From Tetradesmus obliquus (Eukaryota > Chlorophyta > Chlorophyceae > Sphaeropleales > Scenedesmaceae), in assembly GCA_030272155.1 (NCBI GenBank), contig CP126200.1, positions 3,844,001 to 3,908,000 of the forward strand: a stretch of DNA of 64,000 nucleotides, written 5' to 3'. Position numbers and translations under genes: made by a program. The stretch's first letter is position 1. Each line of letters starts with the position of its first letter. Of the stretch, positions 10,949 to 20,835 are shown one piece after another. The notes beneath the pieces are model-generated. The model saw only the letters and a program-made list of their open reading frames with translations, did no database searches and was not told where the DNA came from.

Positions 10949-12498
10949 TCAGCTGTCGCGCTGCATCTCGCTTATGAACCGCAGCAGGTGCAGGAACAGG
11001 TTCACAACATCCAGGTACACCTGGATGGCTCCCACCACATACTCATCAGCCGAGAGCTGCATCGCATTGTGCTTGCCGCCCGCAATCATCTGCACATCGT
11101 ACACAATGTAACACCCGAACAGCGCCGCACCCCCGCCCGCTAGCAGCAGCTGCAGCGCGGGGCTCTGAGTAGCCACCCCGAAGAGCCCCACCAGCAGCAG
11201 CGTGCACAGCAGCGTGCACAGCATGCCTCCTTGCATGGTGAAGTCGCGCTTTGTGGACAGAGCATAAGCGGTGAGGCCCACAGTGATTGCTGCTGTCATG
11301 GCTACTGCCAGCAAAATGGCTTGCAGCTGGTACTGTGAGGTGATGGCGCCGACTAGGACGCCCTCTGCTGCTGTAAAGGCCGCCAGCAGCAGCAGGTTGG
11401 TGGGGTGTGTGTGGCGTGCTGATTCGGAAAAGCTGAGCGTGAGCAGCAGCACCAGAGAGCCGACCATGGCCTGCAGGAAAAGGAGAAGCAGAGCATGCGG
11501 CACGCAGAGTGTGAGCAGAAGCAGCAAGGCGGTTGTGATGAACGAAGATGAGTGCATGCTGAAGGTTGAAGGTTCCGTTACTGAAGGTACTTGTGCATGG
11601 TACGCAGCCTGCTGATGTGCGTTGCTGCGCTATGCTGCACACGTGGCCAGGCGCCTGCCGTCCTCGTGCAGGAAACCATGAACAGGTTGCAAGTAGCAAC
11701 CGACTATGCCAAGACATGCCAAGTTCCTGCTGCTGCATAGCCGCGTATCCTCACACACCATGCCAGCTGGTGCTCAGCAAAAAGCAGAACAATACAACTT
11801 GAGCATGCATCCTGCTGGCCTGCTGCCACTGCTGTGCTGTGACTACAGCAGTCAAGGCCAAAGCCACGCACCAGCATGGTCACCCATGGGCTGGTCATCA
11901 CATATGCCTTAACTCCACTGTGCATCACAATGGGCGCTGCTACCACTGCAGTGAGCACCAGCTGGGCACTCAGCAGGCCAAACACCTTCCTGCAAGCGTA
12001 ACAGCGGACAAGCAACAGCAGCAGCAACTGAGACGATGTAGTTAGGCAAGGTTAACGAGCATGCTCACTGGCCCCCTTGGTGCTGTCCCTGCTGTTGCTG
12101 CTGCTGCCACTGCTGCTGTCCCTGATTGGCTGCTCCAAGGCCACAACAAAAGCCCCTGCTGCGCATCCAACGGCTTTCACGATGTTTGCTGAGCTCTCAA
12201 CAGGGTATCTGGTCCCCAAGATGCATCACACACCCATTCCGAGCAGCTTCGTGCAGCTGGCACCAATGGGGACAAGGCGTCTCAGTGCAAAGCTCTTACA
12301 CACTCTCTGCTGGCAATAGTTCTGTCTTGTAATGTTGTAGATGGTTTCAACTTGCCTGATGAAGCCCAGACGCATCTGCGCATGGGCGATGTTTGCGGGG
12401 TCATCCTCCAAGCATGTTGCCTGTTTCTCGACATCCACAAAGTCCACTGACGCATACTGCGGATACGCTGAGGGGTACCCAGCTGTCTTGGCTGCCAT
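10949..12498 (-). CDS. Bax inhibitor-1 / Lifeguard (TMBIM) family membrane protein
   Basis: Three exons on the minus strand: 12356-12498, 11872-11989, 10949-11470 (260 aa). The N-terminus is a short cytosolic stretch with YPSAYPQY. It is followed by the family signature FIRKVFGLLSAQLVLTA at the exon 1/2 junction, six to seven hydrophobic helices, TKRDFT before helix 4, and a C-terminal block with the Asp-containing YDVQMIAGG and GAIQVYLDVVNLFLHLLRFI. Lifeguard proteins sit in ER, Golgi or vacuolar membranes, leak Ca2+ and dampen stress-induced cell death; this role is inferred. FIRKVFG is restored only if exon 1 ends AG followed by GCAAGT, that is a GC-AG intron; no GT donor gives a consistent phase. 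The ATG at 12498 is the first in frame and gives a normal length. Confidence 0.86.
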
Positions 12499-13166
12499 GG
12501 TGCTCAGAAAGCAAAAAGCTGGGACAAGGGAGCAAGGCCACTAGCTGAAGCAGAGGCGTCGTGTAAACGAGTGATCAAACGAACCTTTACACACAAAAAA
12601 ACATACTTTGTCTGGCCGTGGCGTCTGCAACCACTGCTCTGCTACTTGTCCAATGCTGGCCCACAGGGCTGAGACCTTCCTAACATGTGACGTGCATGGT
12701 GTGCCACAGCACTTTAAGTGGCGCTGTTCATGTGGGCTCTAAGTCGCCACACGCCGAACTAGCACCTCCGAACCACCTTTCTACGCTGTGTATCCTGCGC
12801 TGTCCACTCTGCCACAGCAGTGGGACTGCGGCAGAGATCACCAGCTGCCAGTGGGTGGGACCCATCAATTAATCAGGGCATCACAGGTTGACCACACACA
12901 GCAGCGGCACATATTGCAGTGCCCTTTCAACTTCACTGCAGGGTGGCTGCATCCCACAACGTTGGAAAGTAGGCGGCCACAGGCCAGCAGGACTCAGACA
13001 ATGAGCGCAATGTCAACAGCAATCTTGGTGAGCATTGCCATCCACTGGAAGTGATTGCTGGTTCACTGCTGCAGTGAGGCAAGCCCCACAGCTGCCATCA
13101 AAGCACTGCCACAGACAGCACTCACAAAAGCATCAATATCAAGCCTTGCCTATTGACACACTGTAC
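12499..13166. other. Spacer between the Lifeguard promoter side and the SPRTN 3' end
   Basis: Holds the upstream region of the Lifeguard gene (near 12499-12700, moderately AT-rich with an A-run at about 12593-12602) and the 3' flank of the SPRTN gene. No coding sequence or RNA gene recognised. Confidence 0.4.
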
Positions 13167-15352
13167 CTAGTGCATGCGCGCCAGGCATGCATCCAGGTGT
13201 GCATTCAGCTGCGCATTGCTGATCTCACCAGGCAGCCACTCCTGGCAGCACACAGGGCAGCACAAACTACTCGTTCCTACAGCTAATACATCAGCAGCCT
13301 GCGCTGTTTGTGCTGCTGACCTGCTGCGTGCAGCCACTGTCGTGGTGGCCACACTAGCACCAGCACCAGCAGCCAGCTTGGGAAGCGCTTGGCCGGCTTG
13401 CAGCTGTGGGTGCTGCTGCTGCTGCTGCTGCTGCTGATCATCATCCTCGCCTTCTGATGACAACAGCTCAACAACCTCCAAGCCAGCTGCGTCTGGCTCT
13501 CTGTGCAGCTGGTGAAGCCGCTGCTGCTGCTGCTGCTGCTGTATCACGACACTATGCGGGGGTTTGATCCCTGGCTGCCCCTGCTGCTGGCTGCTTACAC
13601 CCACCACCACCGCGCCTCGCCCTAGCTGCACACCTCCTGCCCTGGCATGCACGCTGGTGCTGTCCCCAAGCACATTACCCTTGCCTAGACTACCCCAGTA
13701 ATCCTGCACTGACTGCTGCTGCTGCTGAAGGTTTAATTGCTGGTCTTGCTGCTGTAGTGCTGATGGCTGCTGCTGCTGCTGCTGGTGCTGCTGCTGCTGC
13801 CGCTGCTGCTGCTGCTGCTGAGACTCGCGCAGAGGTTGGTTGTGCTGCTGCGCTTGCCCTTGGCTAGACTCCTGCTGCTTCTGCTTCTGGGGTTTGAAGA
13901 AGGCTGCTATAGGCTGCATGCCAGCAGGTGCTGCTGCTGCTGCAGCAGCTGCTGCTGGCTGCTTGGGCCGCTTCCCACCGCCGGCGCCAGCGCTGCTGCC
14001 GCTACTGCAGCTGCCAGCTTTGCTGGCGGCTGCAGGCTGCTGCTTTTCAGGCTCCTGGATCTGCAGAGCAGTGCGGAGAGCATGCTTGAGCGCAACAGCA
14101 GAAGTTTCTGCACCATGCTGATGCCATGCTACCTGCTGCAGGCGGTCCACACCCAACCAATGGCTTCAACCGGCTTGAAATATCATGATTTTTGCAATGC
14201 AGCTGCCACCGGCCTCAGTCAGTTGGCATGCAGGCCATGTGGCATTACCATTACTGCAAGCACTGCTTGCACAGTCAGCAGGCGCAGATGACTCAACGCT
14301 GTCCCAGCACAACCTTGCTACCCCAGCCCCCATTGACCGCTGCCATGCTGCTGGCACATCAAGGTGCGTAGTTGTGCATTGACCTAGCTTCTGCTGAAAC
14401 ACTAGAAGCCCAATACACCTGCCCTTGTATAGCATACACTCTCACCTTATTGTACTGCCCGCCACAATGCTTCGAGTGCATGTGGAACCAGCAGCGAGCA
14501 TCCCTGCAATGCAGCAAACCCCAGAAGTCAAGCGGAAGCACCAGTCAAGCAGCGCCGGGAACAAGTGTGATATTTGCTGAATTGGTGACACGCCACAGGG
14601 CAGCAGTGCACTACTCGTTTCATGGTGTCTGGCATGGACTCAGCAATGATGAAGCTCAATCTTTTGAGGTGCGCTGTCATCATCTGCGCTTGAATAACCG
14701 CAGCCGTGACATCAACAACAAGATCGTATCCCATGAGTCCCCTTAGCCCTCATACTCTGCAAACTTCGCAACCACGCACTTGCAGTACGCCCCTGGCGTG
14801 CCCGCCGCTGCTGCTGCAGCTGCTGCCGCCTTTGTGAAAGCCCTGCAGTCAGCCTCCTGCGGGGGCCGATTCATGGAGCGCTTCACAGTGTTGCCGCAGC
14901 GGCTGCAGGCCCACACGTGTGTTCTGTACACGTTGACCTCATCATGCATGGTGTGGAACACAGTGATGTGGTAGCCGCCAGGCGGGCGCTGCGTGTCAGA
15001 AACCACAACCACAAGGAAATCGCATGCGTGAAGCCGCAAAGTTAGCACGGGATGCGCGGTAGGTGACTCGACTGTTGGTGACAAATGAGCTGAGCGGCCG
15101 CCAAGCTAGGACTGTAGCCTCTGCATGCGCATCAAGCGGAATGAGCTTCAACTTCGTGCATCAGCCGTGAATCAATTGGTATTTGTAGAGAAAGAAGACT
15201 GCAGGAGCTGCAGCGCGTAACTGAGCACATATGCACGTGCTGCAACTGAAACGAAACGCAGTGCTACCTGTGGGTCGCTGCATGTGGCCTTGTTGATGGC
15301 ATCCATGCGTGACCTGCCGAAATGGCAGCAGCAGCATCAGCACCAGCAGCAT

Positions 15353-15393
<41 letters not shown>

Positions 15394-16919
15394 GAGAAGA
15401 AGTCATAATCATGCAGCAACACCCCTGCTGAACAATCCGTTGCTGCACCGTCATGCTTGTGGTTTGCCTGCGTGACAGCCACCAGATGCTGCTGCTGTAA
15501 CACATTGTACGCGCTGCTGCTTGCAGCAGCTTCTCCCACTTCTGTCTGCTGGTAACGCTGCACAGCTGATGAGGTTTGTGTGACACCACTGCAACCAGCC
15601 TCACCATATTGGTGTTCAACCCAAATCAAACCCAAACCAAACCTGCAAGGCGGGCGCAATTTTGACACACTGCGCACGTGTGGCTTCAGCTCTAGCAGCT
15701 GCACTCCTCTGTACCACCTGTCCTGCCATGCTCCTTGGCACACCTGAAAACCTTGCCGTGGTCGCCATCGTCCCTCACACCCTTTAAAAACAGCTCTGCA
15801 TGAATCATCTCGTGCAGCAGCGTGTCCTTGAGGTCCCTCAGAGGCCTGCAGGGATGCAAATGTGCACCAACACAGCAAAAGCATGCACAACATAGTGTGG
15901 GTGCAAAAGTACTGGCAGCTGTAGCGTGGATCATCTCGTGCAGCAGCGTGGCCTTCAGGTCCCTCAAACGCCTGCAAGCATGACGATGGACAGTCACCAA
16001 CAGCAAGCAGCATTGTATCTTAAGGTCAGCCAGGCCGGCACTGCTGCTACCGCTAGCATGTAGCACTGCTTGATGTGACAAAGAGTCTTCATTGTGCATG
16101 TAAGCAGTGGGCCTGAGCTGGTGTGTGTCAGCGCATACAGCTGCTGCCCGAGGTGCGGCCATCCACTGACAGCAAGCAAGGGCCCAACACTACAACATGG
16201 TCATGTACAGCCGCACTTCTTCTGTATGCCTGCTGCTTATTAACAAGCAAGTGAGCACCGCATTAGTCAAGAGCAGCCCCTCGTTACCTGAGTTTGAGCA
16301 GTGGCTCCGACAGCTTGATGCGGCAGCCGCCGCCCCGCTGGAAGTGGCACACGCCAGCACACCTGTGGTTGCACACAGACAGCGATGCGACAAGCTGTTT
16401 TGATACAGCAACACAGCTTGAAATATGAAGGTGCTGGCATGATGCCGGCAACTGATAGCCGCATGGCATTGTGAAAATGACATCGACAGGTGATGCATTT
16501 GCTGCCAGCTGGTGCTGCCGGCGCGTAGGCTCTGCTTGCAACTGCACCGCAGCTGTGTCTGCACTGCTGTGTGAACGCAGGCATACACGCGTGACTGTGC
16601 ATTGCCTTCAGGCGGTTTTCAGCATGCTGCACGACAAAATGACATGTCCGAAGGCTTGCATGAACGTTCTGAGCACAGCTGCACAGCTGCAAGTCATGTC
16701 ATGCACAGCACATGCAGGTGCCATCACCACCACAGCTTGCAGGACAGCAGTTGCTCACAGTGTCATGCGCTTGGTGCTCCACTCCACACTGCATGCGCCA
16801 AGGCACTCATCAAAGTAGGTGCTGTTGTAGTGGCTGAACAGCGCATGCACATCTGGATGGGGGTCCAGTGCTTCTAGCTCATCTGCTGTGAGGCCTCCAA
16901 AGCCTTCTGCTTCTGCCAT
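13167..16919 (-). CDS. SPRTN: SPRTN/DVC1 (Spartan) DNA-protein-crosslink metalloprotease
   Basis: Seven minus-strand exons with consistent phases: 16759-16919, 16288-16362, 15744-15845, 15268-15313, 14780-14988, 14446-14503, 13167-14060 (514 aa). The SprT domain opens with DPHPDVHALF, then MTLCAGVC, RIKLSEPLLKLR and the zinc site His90-Glu91-x-x-His94 (HEMIHA) with His108 in DHG. TVFHTMHDEV and a zinc-ribbon-like C/H region ending CWFHMHSKHCGGQY follow. The C-terminal half is Ala/Gln-rich but carries three short interaction motifs: QPIAAFF (PCNA-binding PIP box), GKGNVLG (SHP-like p97/Cdc48 motif), and a UBZ4 finger Cys485-x2-Cys488, His505, Cys509 at the very end. SPRTN cleaves proteins crosslinked to DNA during replication, in the nucleus. 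Head-to-head with uL16m, 535 bases apart. The start ATG at 16919 precedes the conserved domain by few residues. Confidence 0.9.
15344..15393. repeat. Compound CAT/CAG microsatellite in SPRTN intron 3
   Basis: A run of CAT units followed by a run of CAG units, 30-80 bases upstream (on the minus strand) of the short 46-base exon 4. Confidence 0.85.
15923..15976 (-). repeat. Decoy copy of the SPRTN catalytic exon head
   Basis: In the intron upstream of exon 3 lies a second copy of that exon's first 50 or so bases, with its own TTGCAG acceptor, reading RRLRDLKATLLHEMIHA. After HEMIHA it diverges into intron-like sequence. The true exon at 15744-15845 continues through the third zinc ligand. Confidence 0.85.
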
Positions 16920-17454
16920 GCTGCTGCAGCCCAGCAAGGGGCGCAAGTTATCGTAGCTGTAAGTCAAAAATAAACTTTGTGTGGGTAGTGCAGTGCAGAG
17001 GCTAATACAACTGCCTGGCCTGAGAAGGCAGCATCAGCAGCGTGCAATGGTGACCAACCAAACCAGCTCAGCAGAAACCAGAAAAGAACCAGAATATGTG
17101 AGGATCGCAGCACCAGCTTCGACATCTGGTGCCTGCAGCGTTGAGAACCACTGTTTGAAGCATGACACAGTTCGTCACACCCCCTTCATCTTCCTGGAAG
17201 TAGAGGTCAGAGAGTGGCTCTGAAGTGCGCAGAAACAAACAAGTTGTAGTTATCGTTTGGCAGTAGTTTTTCAAACTGCTGGCTGAAGTCCCTGGTCACC
17301 AAGCTTGCAGCCCTATCGTTTGTCAGCGCTGTTCATTGTGCGAACTGCTCAATTGACATTCATTAAGTGATCGTACATCGGTACTCTGCACGTTCGCGGA
17401 CAGGCAGGCGGTCTTCAAGGGCGTTCCTCTGCTACAGATCCCCTGCTGGCAACC
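16920..17454. promoter_or_regulatory. Bidirectional promoter region, SPRTN (-) and uL16m (+)
   Basis: The two start codons point away from each other across 535 bases that lack CAG arrays and convincing coding potential, so both promoters and 5' UTRs should lie here. No TATA box or other specific element was recognised. Confidence 0.5.
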
Positions 17455-18853
17455 ATGAGGGGCTTCTCGGCAGGCAGGCTCTGTCGAGGTGTGCTGCTGT
17501 GCCATTCTTCCCAATATTTAGCATTTTGTCTTGTGAAGCTGTTCAATGACGTGACTCGCCTTTGCAGGGCTCCTGGAGGTTGGCTGTAGGGCAGCTGCAA
17601 TGGACTGCACAGTGACGGCAGCAGCAGCACAGCAGCAGTGGCCATCCCTATGGAGGTGAGACAAGCAACCACAACAGTATAATCACAGTTTATTGTCTTA
17701 CTGTTAGTGCCACCACGTGCTGCTTCTCCGTCTGCCATCTATGTGCTGTGGTTTGTTTGGCACAACGCACTGCCTTGCACCGCCACCACTGCCGAAGCAT
17801 GACCAACTTGATCGATGCCTGCAGGCAAGGAGCATCACTGTTCAGCACATCTAGGACAGCAGCTGCAGGGTTGTGCAGCCAGGTGAGTGAGGAGGTACCC
17901 CAGTGTTGCACTGCAGGGTTTGGCCGTGATGCAGGGACACGTATGTTAGCACGCACAGCTGTTCAAAACAGGCATCAGGAAGCAGTGGTGAAGATGCATG
18001 CTGCGTGCCAGTGCTTTTGAGGGGGCTACAGCTCAGTGCTGCACTGTACAGCCTGAAATTGTGCAATTGTGAAACTTGCAAAATGTTATTCATTGTGTGA
18101 AGTGTTTTCTTCCACTTGCGCAACCCAGCGGTCAGTCATTGGCGCCTTCAACGCTGCCTCATACTATTGCCATGTGTGCAGGGCTCTGCAGTGCAGCAGC
18201 TTTGCAGCAGCAGCAGCAGCAGTGGCGTCAGTAGCCTCAGCAACAGCAGGGCACTCTCATCACTGACTCAGACGCTCTCTCGCTTCCAGCAGCAACAGCA
18301 GCAGCCGCTGCTGATGTCAGCCTTTGCCCAAACACAGCAGCAGCCGCTGCTGCCAGGCCGGCCGCTAGGCTTGCCTCTAGCCTTCAAGCAGCAGCAGGGC
18401 ATGTTACAGCAGCAGCAGCGAGGCAGCGTGCGCAGCTTTGTGCTAATGCCCAGGCGCATCAAGTACCGCAAAGCCCACAAGAGCATGGGGTTCAATGAGA
18501 CGATATGCGGCAACACGCGCCAGCTGGCGTTTGGGCTGTATGGCATCAGGGCGATGGAGCACTGCCGCATTCCTGCAAGGACGCTGGAGGCAGCGAGGTG
18601 AGCTTGCGGGCAGCACAATTGTAAAAGCTACATCAAAGTAACACACGATACCTTCAAGTACACTCCTACAGGATGTTACGCACGTCATGCTCCTTATCGT
18701 GTGCCATGACACTGGTTGTGATGCAGAGGTGTGAGGGTATATGCAGAACTGTGCTGGCTGACAGCGGCGCGCGTGCTTCCAGCACGCAGGTTTACATCAC
18801 CGTACCCATGTCTGGCAGTTGCTGTGCTCGTAGCATGTGTTCAGCCTACAAAA

Positions 18854-18891
<38 letters not shown>

Positions 18892-19682
18892 CGGCTGTGT
18901 CTGCAGGCGCACGCTGCGCCGCACGATCAAGAAGACAGCCATGCTGTGGATCCGGGTGACGCCCAACGTGCCCGTCACTAGCAAGCCTGCAGAGGTGCGG
19001 CGTGGCATGAAGCAAGCAGCAGCAGCAGCAGCCGCAGCAGCAGCAGCAGACTGGCGAAGATCAGCAGTTCCACCGGGTACTAGCAATACAGGCTTTAGAG
19101 TGAAGTAACGTGCCTGCTTTTCTGCGCCTCTTCAATTTGAAATGTTGTGACTTTGGTGTTGTAGATCGTGCTTGCTGGTCATCATGCGCCTGCTTACAGT
19201 AGGGCTCGAGAATATCCAGTACCTGGTGATACATGCAGACGAAGCTTGCGTGGTCAGCGCAGTCCCACCCCTAGATCATCATCTGTCAGGCTGACCCATG
19301 CCCATCTTGCTGCTGCTGCTGCCGCAGGTGCGTATGGGCGAGGTCAAGGGTGCACTGGACCACTGGGCTGCACAAACTCACCCTGCTGCTGCTGCCGCTG
19401 CTGCTGCTGTAGGTGCGTATGGGCAAGGGCAAGGGTACGCTAGACTACTGGGCTGCACTTCTCATTCTGCTGCTGCCGCTGTCGCTGCTGCTGCTGCCGC
19501 TGCTGCTGCCATAGGTGCGCATGGGCAAGGGTAAGGGTACGCTTGACTACTGGGCTGCGCCGGTGCGCGCCGGGCAGATCCTGTTTGAGATGGACCGTTG
19601 CAGCAAGGCCGATGTGCAGGCCGCACTGCACTCCATCCAAGCCAAGATGCCCATCAAGCTTGGCTTTGTGGAGTGGAGCTGA
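17455..19682 (+). CDS. Mitochondrial large-subunit ribosomal protein uL16m
   Basis: Six exons: 17455-17488, 17568-17655, 17825-17882, 18182-18597, 18907-18994, 19515-19682 (283 aa). The conserved half starts at SFVLMPRRIKYRKAHK and runs through RQLAFGLYGIRAME, TIKKTAMLWIRV, VTSKPAEVRMGKGKG, YWAAPVRAGQILFEMD to the stop, matching bacterial L16 throughout. Before it lie about 110 residues rich in Ser, Gln, Ala and Arg that start MRGFSAGRLCR, suitable as a mitochondrial presequence, so a mitochondrial rather than plastid protein is likely. uL16 sits at the peptidyl-transferase/tRNA corridor of the large subunit. The first three exons rest on phase continuity only and are less certain than exons 4-6. 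Intron 5 carries two decoy heads of exon 6. Confidence 0.85.
19328..19475 (+). repeat. Two decoy heads of uL16m exon 6 in intron 5
   Basis: Segments starting at 19328 and 19413, each behind a pyrimidine/CTG tract and AG, read VRMGEVKGALDHWAA and VRMGKGKGTLDYWAA. The true exon begins identically at 19515. The second is almost identical to the real exon over 43 bases, then turns into CTG-rich intron. Neither has a donor. Confidence 0.88.
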
Positions 19683-19684
19683 AC

Positions 19685-19703
19685 TCAGCTGACTCAGCGC
19701 TGG

Positions 19704-19753
<50 letters not shown>

Positions 19754-20140
19754 GTGCCGTGCAGCAGCCGCTGCACTCCATCCAAGCCAAGATGCCCATC
19801 AAGCTTGGCTTTGTGGAGTGGAGCTGAGCTAGCTACCTGCTGTGTGTGCAGTGGAGCTGAGCTGAGGCAGCGCAGCTTAGTGGGCTGTACAGCAGCAGTA
19901 GCAGCAGCAGGCCGCAACATGCAGCAGCTGAGCTGCAGCTGCTGTGTGTCACCTATCGTAGGTGGTAGGCTTATGATAAGTTTAGCTGAGCTGGCCAGCA
20001 GCAGCAGGCCACGGCGTGCAGTTCTGCGGCAGCTCCGCTGGAAGGCTGCACGGTCTATCAGGCGGTGTTTGTTTGTACATGCAGCTGAGCTGCAGCCGCT
20101 TGTGTGTGTGGAGAGTTGCGCTGAGCTGGCCAGCAGCCGT
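19685..20140 (+). repeat. Duplicated uL16m 3' end with CAG array behind the stop codon
   Basis: A (CAG)n run at about 19708-19751 separates the real 3' end from a near-identical second copy of the last 55 coding bases including the TGA (about 19771-19828). Shorter echoes of GTGGAGCTGAGCTG and of GAGCTGGCCAGCAGCAG recur near 19850, 19985 and 20124. Confidence 0.82.
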
Positions 20141-20204
20141 GTAATTGCTACAACTGTTTGGCTTGTCATTGACGCGACAAGCGTCATCATGATGATTCAT
20201 GCTG

Positions 20205-20833
20205 ATCATGAATGTTGCGTCTGTTGGTAGTGGACTGCGCATCGCTGGTTCATTCATCCCTGCCCCAGGGTGGTGCCCACTGTGTTATGGTAACAACTGC
20301 ACAGCTGTCACTGCATGTAACTTACATGAGGCCCTTACAGGATCGGATCCTTCCATCTCGTCTCCAACGACTTGGTCACAGGCGTTCCGCCAGGCTAGCG
20401 CTAGCCATGCTAGCATGTACTTGTACATACTGCACAGTTGTACATACTGCACAGGCTGTCAGTGATCCTCGAGTGTCCCTCATCACTGTTGCTAAGTTTG
20501 CGACGATAGCTGCAAAGTTCTGCTTGCGGACCACTTTTTGCAGTAACAAGATGACAGCGGTGTCACCAGCAGCAGCCGGTAGCAACGTATAGTCTGTTGG
20601 TTACAGCCGTCCACATGCCAGACCAACTGCTACGCAGCCGCAGCTGCTGCAGGCCAGCTCTTGGCCTCAAGCAGCAGCAGGCACGGAACCACAGCAACAC
20701 CACGGCACCACGGCCGGCACCAGCAGCCACTCGCCGCATAGCACCCCGGCCGCCGCCTCCCAGATACAGCGCCGCAGGGCTTCTGCTGCAGTGGAAATAT
20801 CTCCCAGATATCCAAGATATCTCCTGGAGATAT
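20205..20833. other. Convergent spacer between uL16m and eL21
   Basis: No gene supported. It contains a small palindromic cluster (GCTAGCGCTAGC, about 20394-20405) and a 16-base unit TTGTACATACTGCACA repeated twice (about 20423-20455). TTACA at 20601-20605 reads TGTAA on the minus strand, 229 bases past the eL21 stop, and may be its polyadenylation signal. Confidence 0.45.
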
Positions 20834-20835
20834 TT
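20795..20835 (-). other. Hairpin abutting the eL21 stop codon
   Basis: On the minus strand the TAA stop runs into an inverted repeat: arms AAATATCTCC/GGAGATATTT (20826-20835 and 20795-20804) with internal GATATC echoes between them. The first arm overlaps the last two bases of the stop codon. A 3' UTR structure is possible; its role is unknown. Confidence 0.6.

Noticed and set aside
18268..18618. Minus-strand open frames opposite uL16m and other conserved exons
   Set aside because: They mirror GC/CTG-rich coding exons on the plus strand and show no family similarity.
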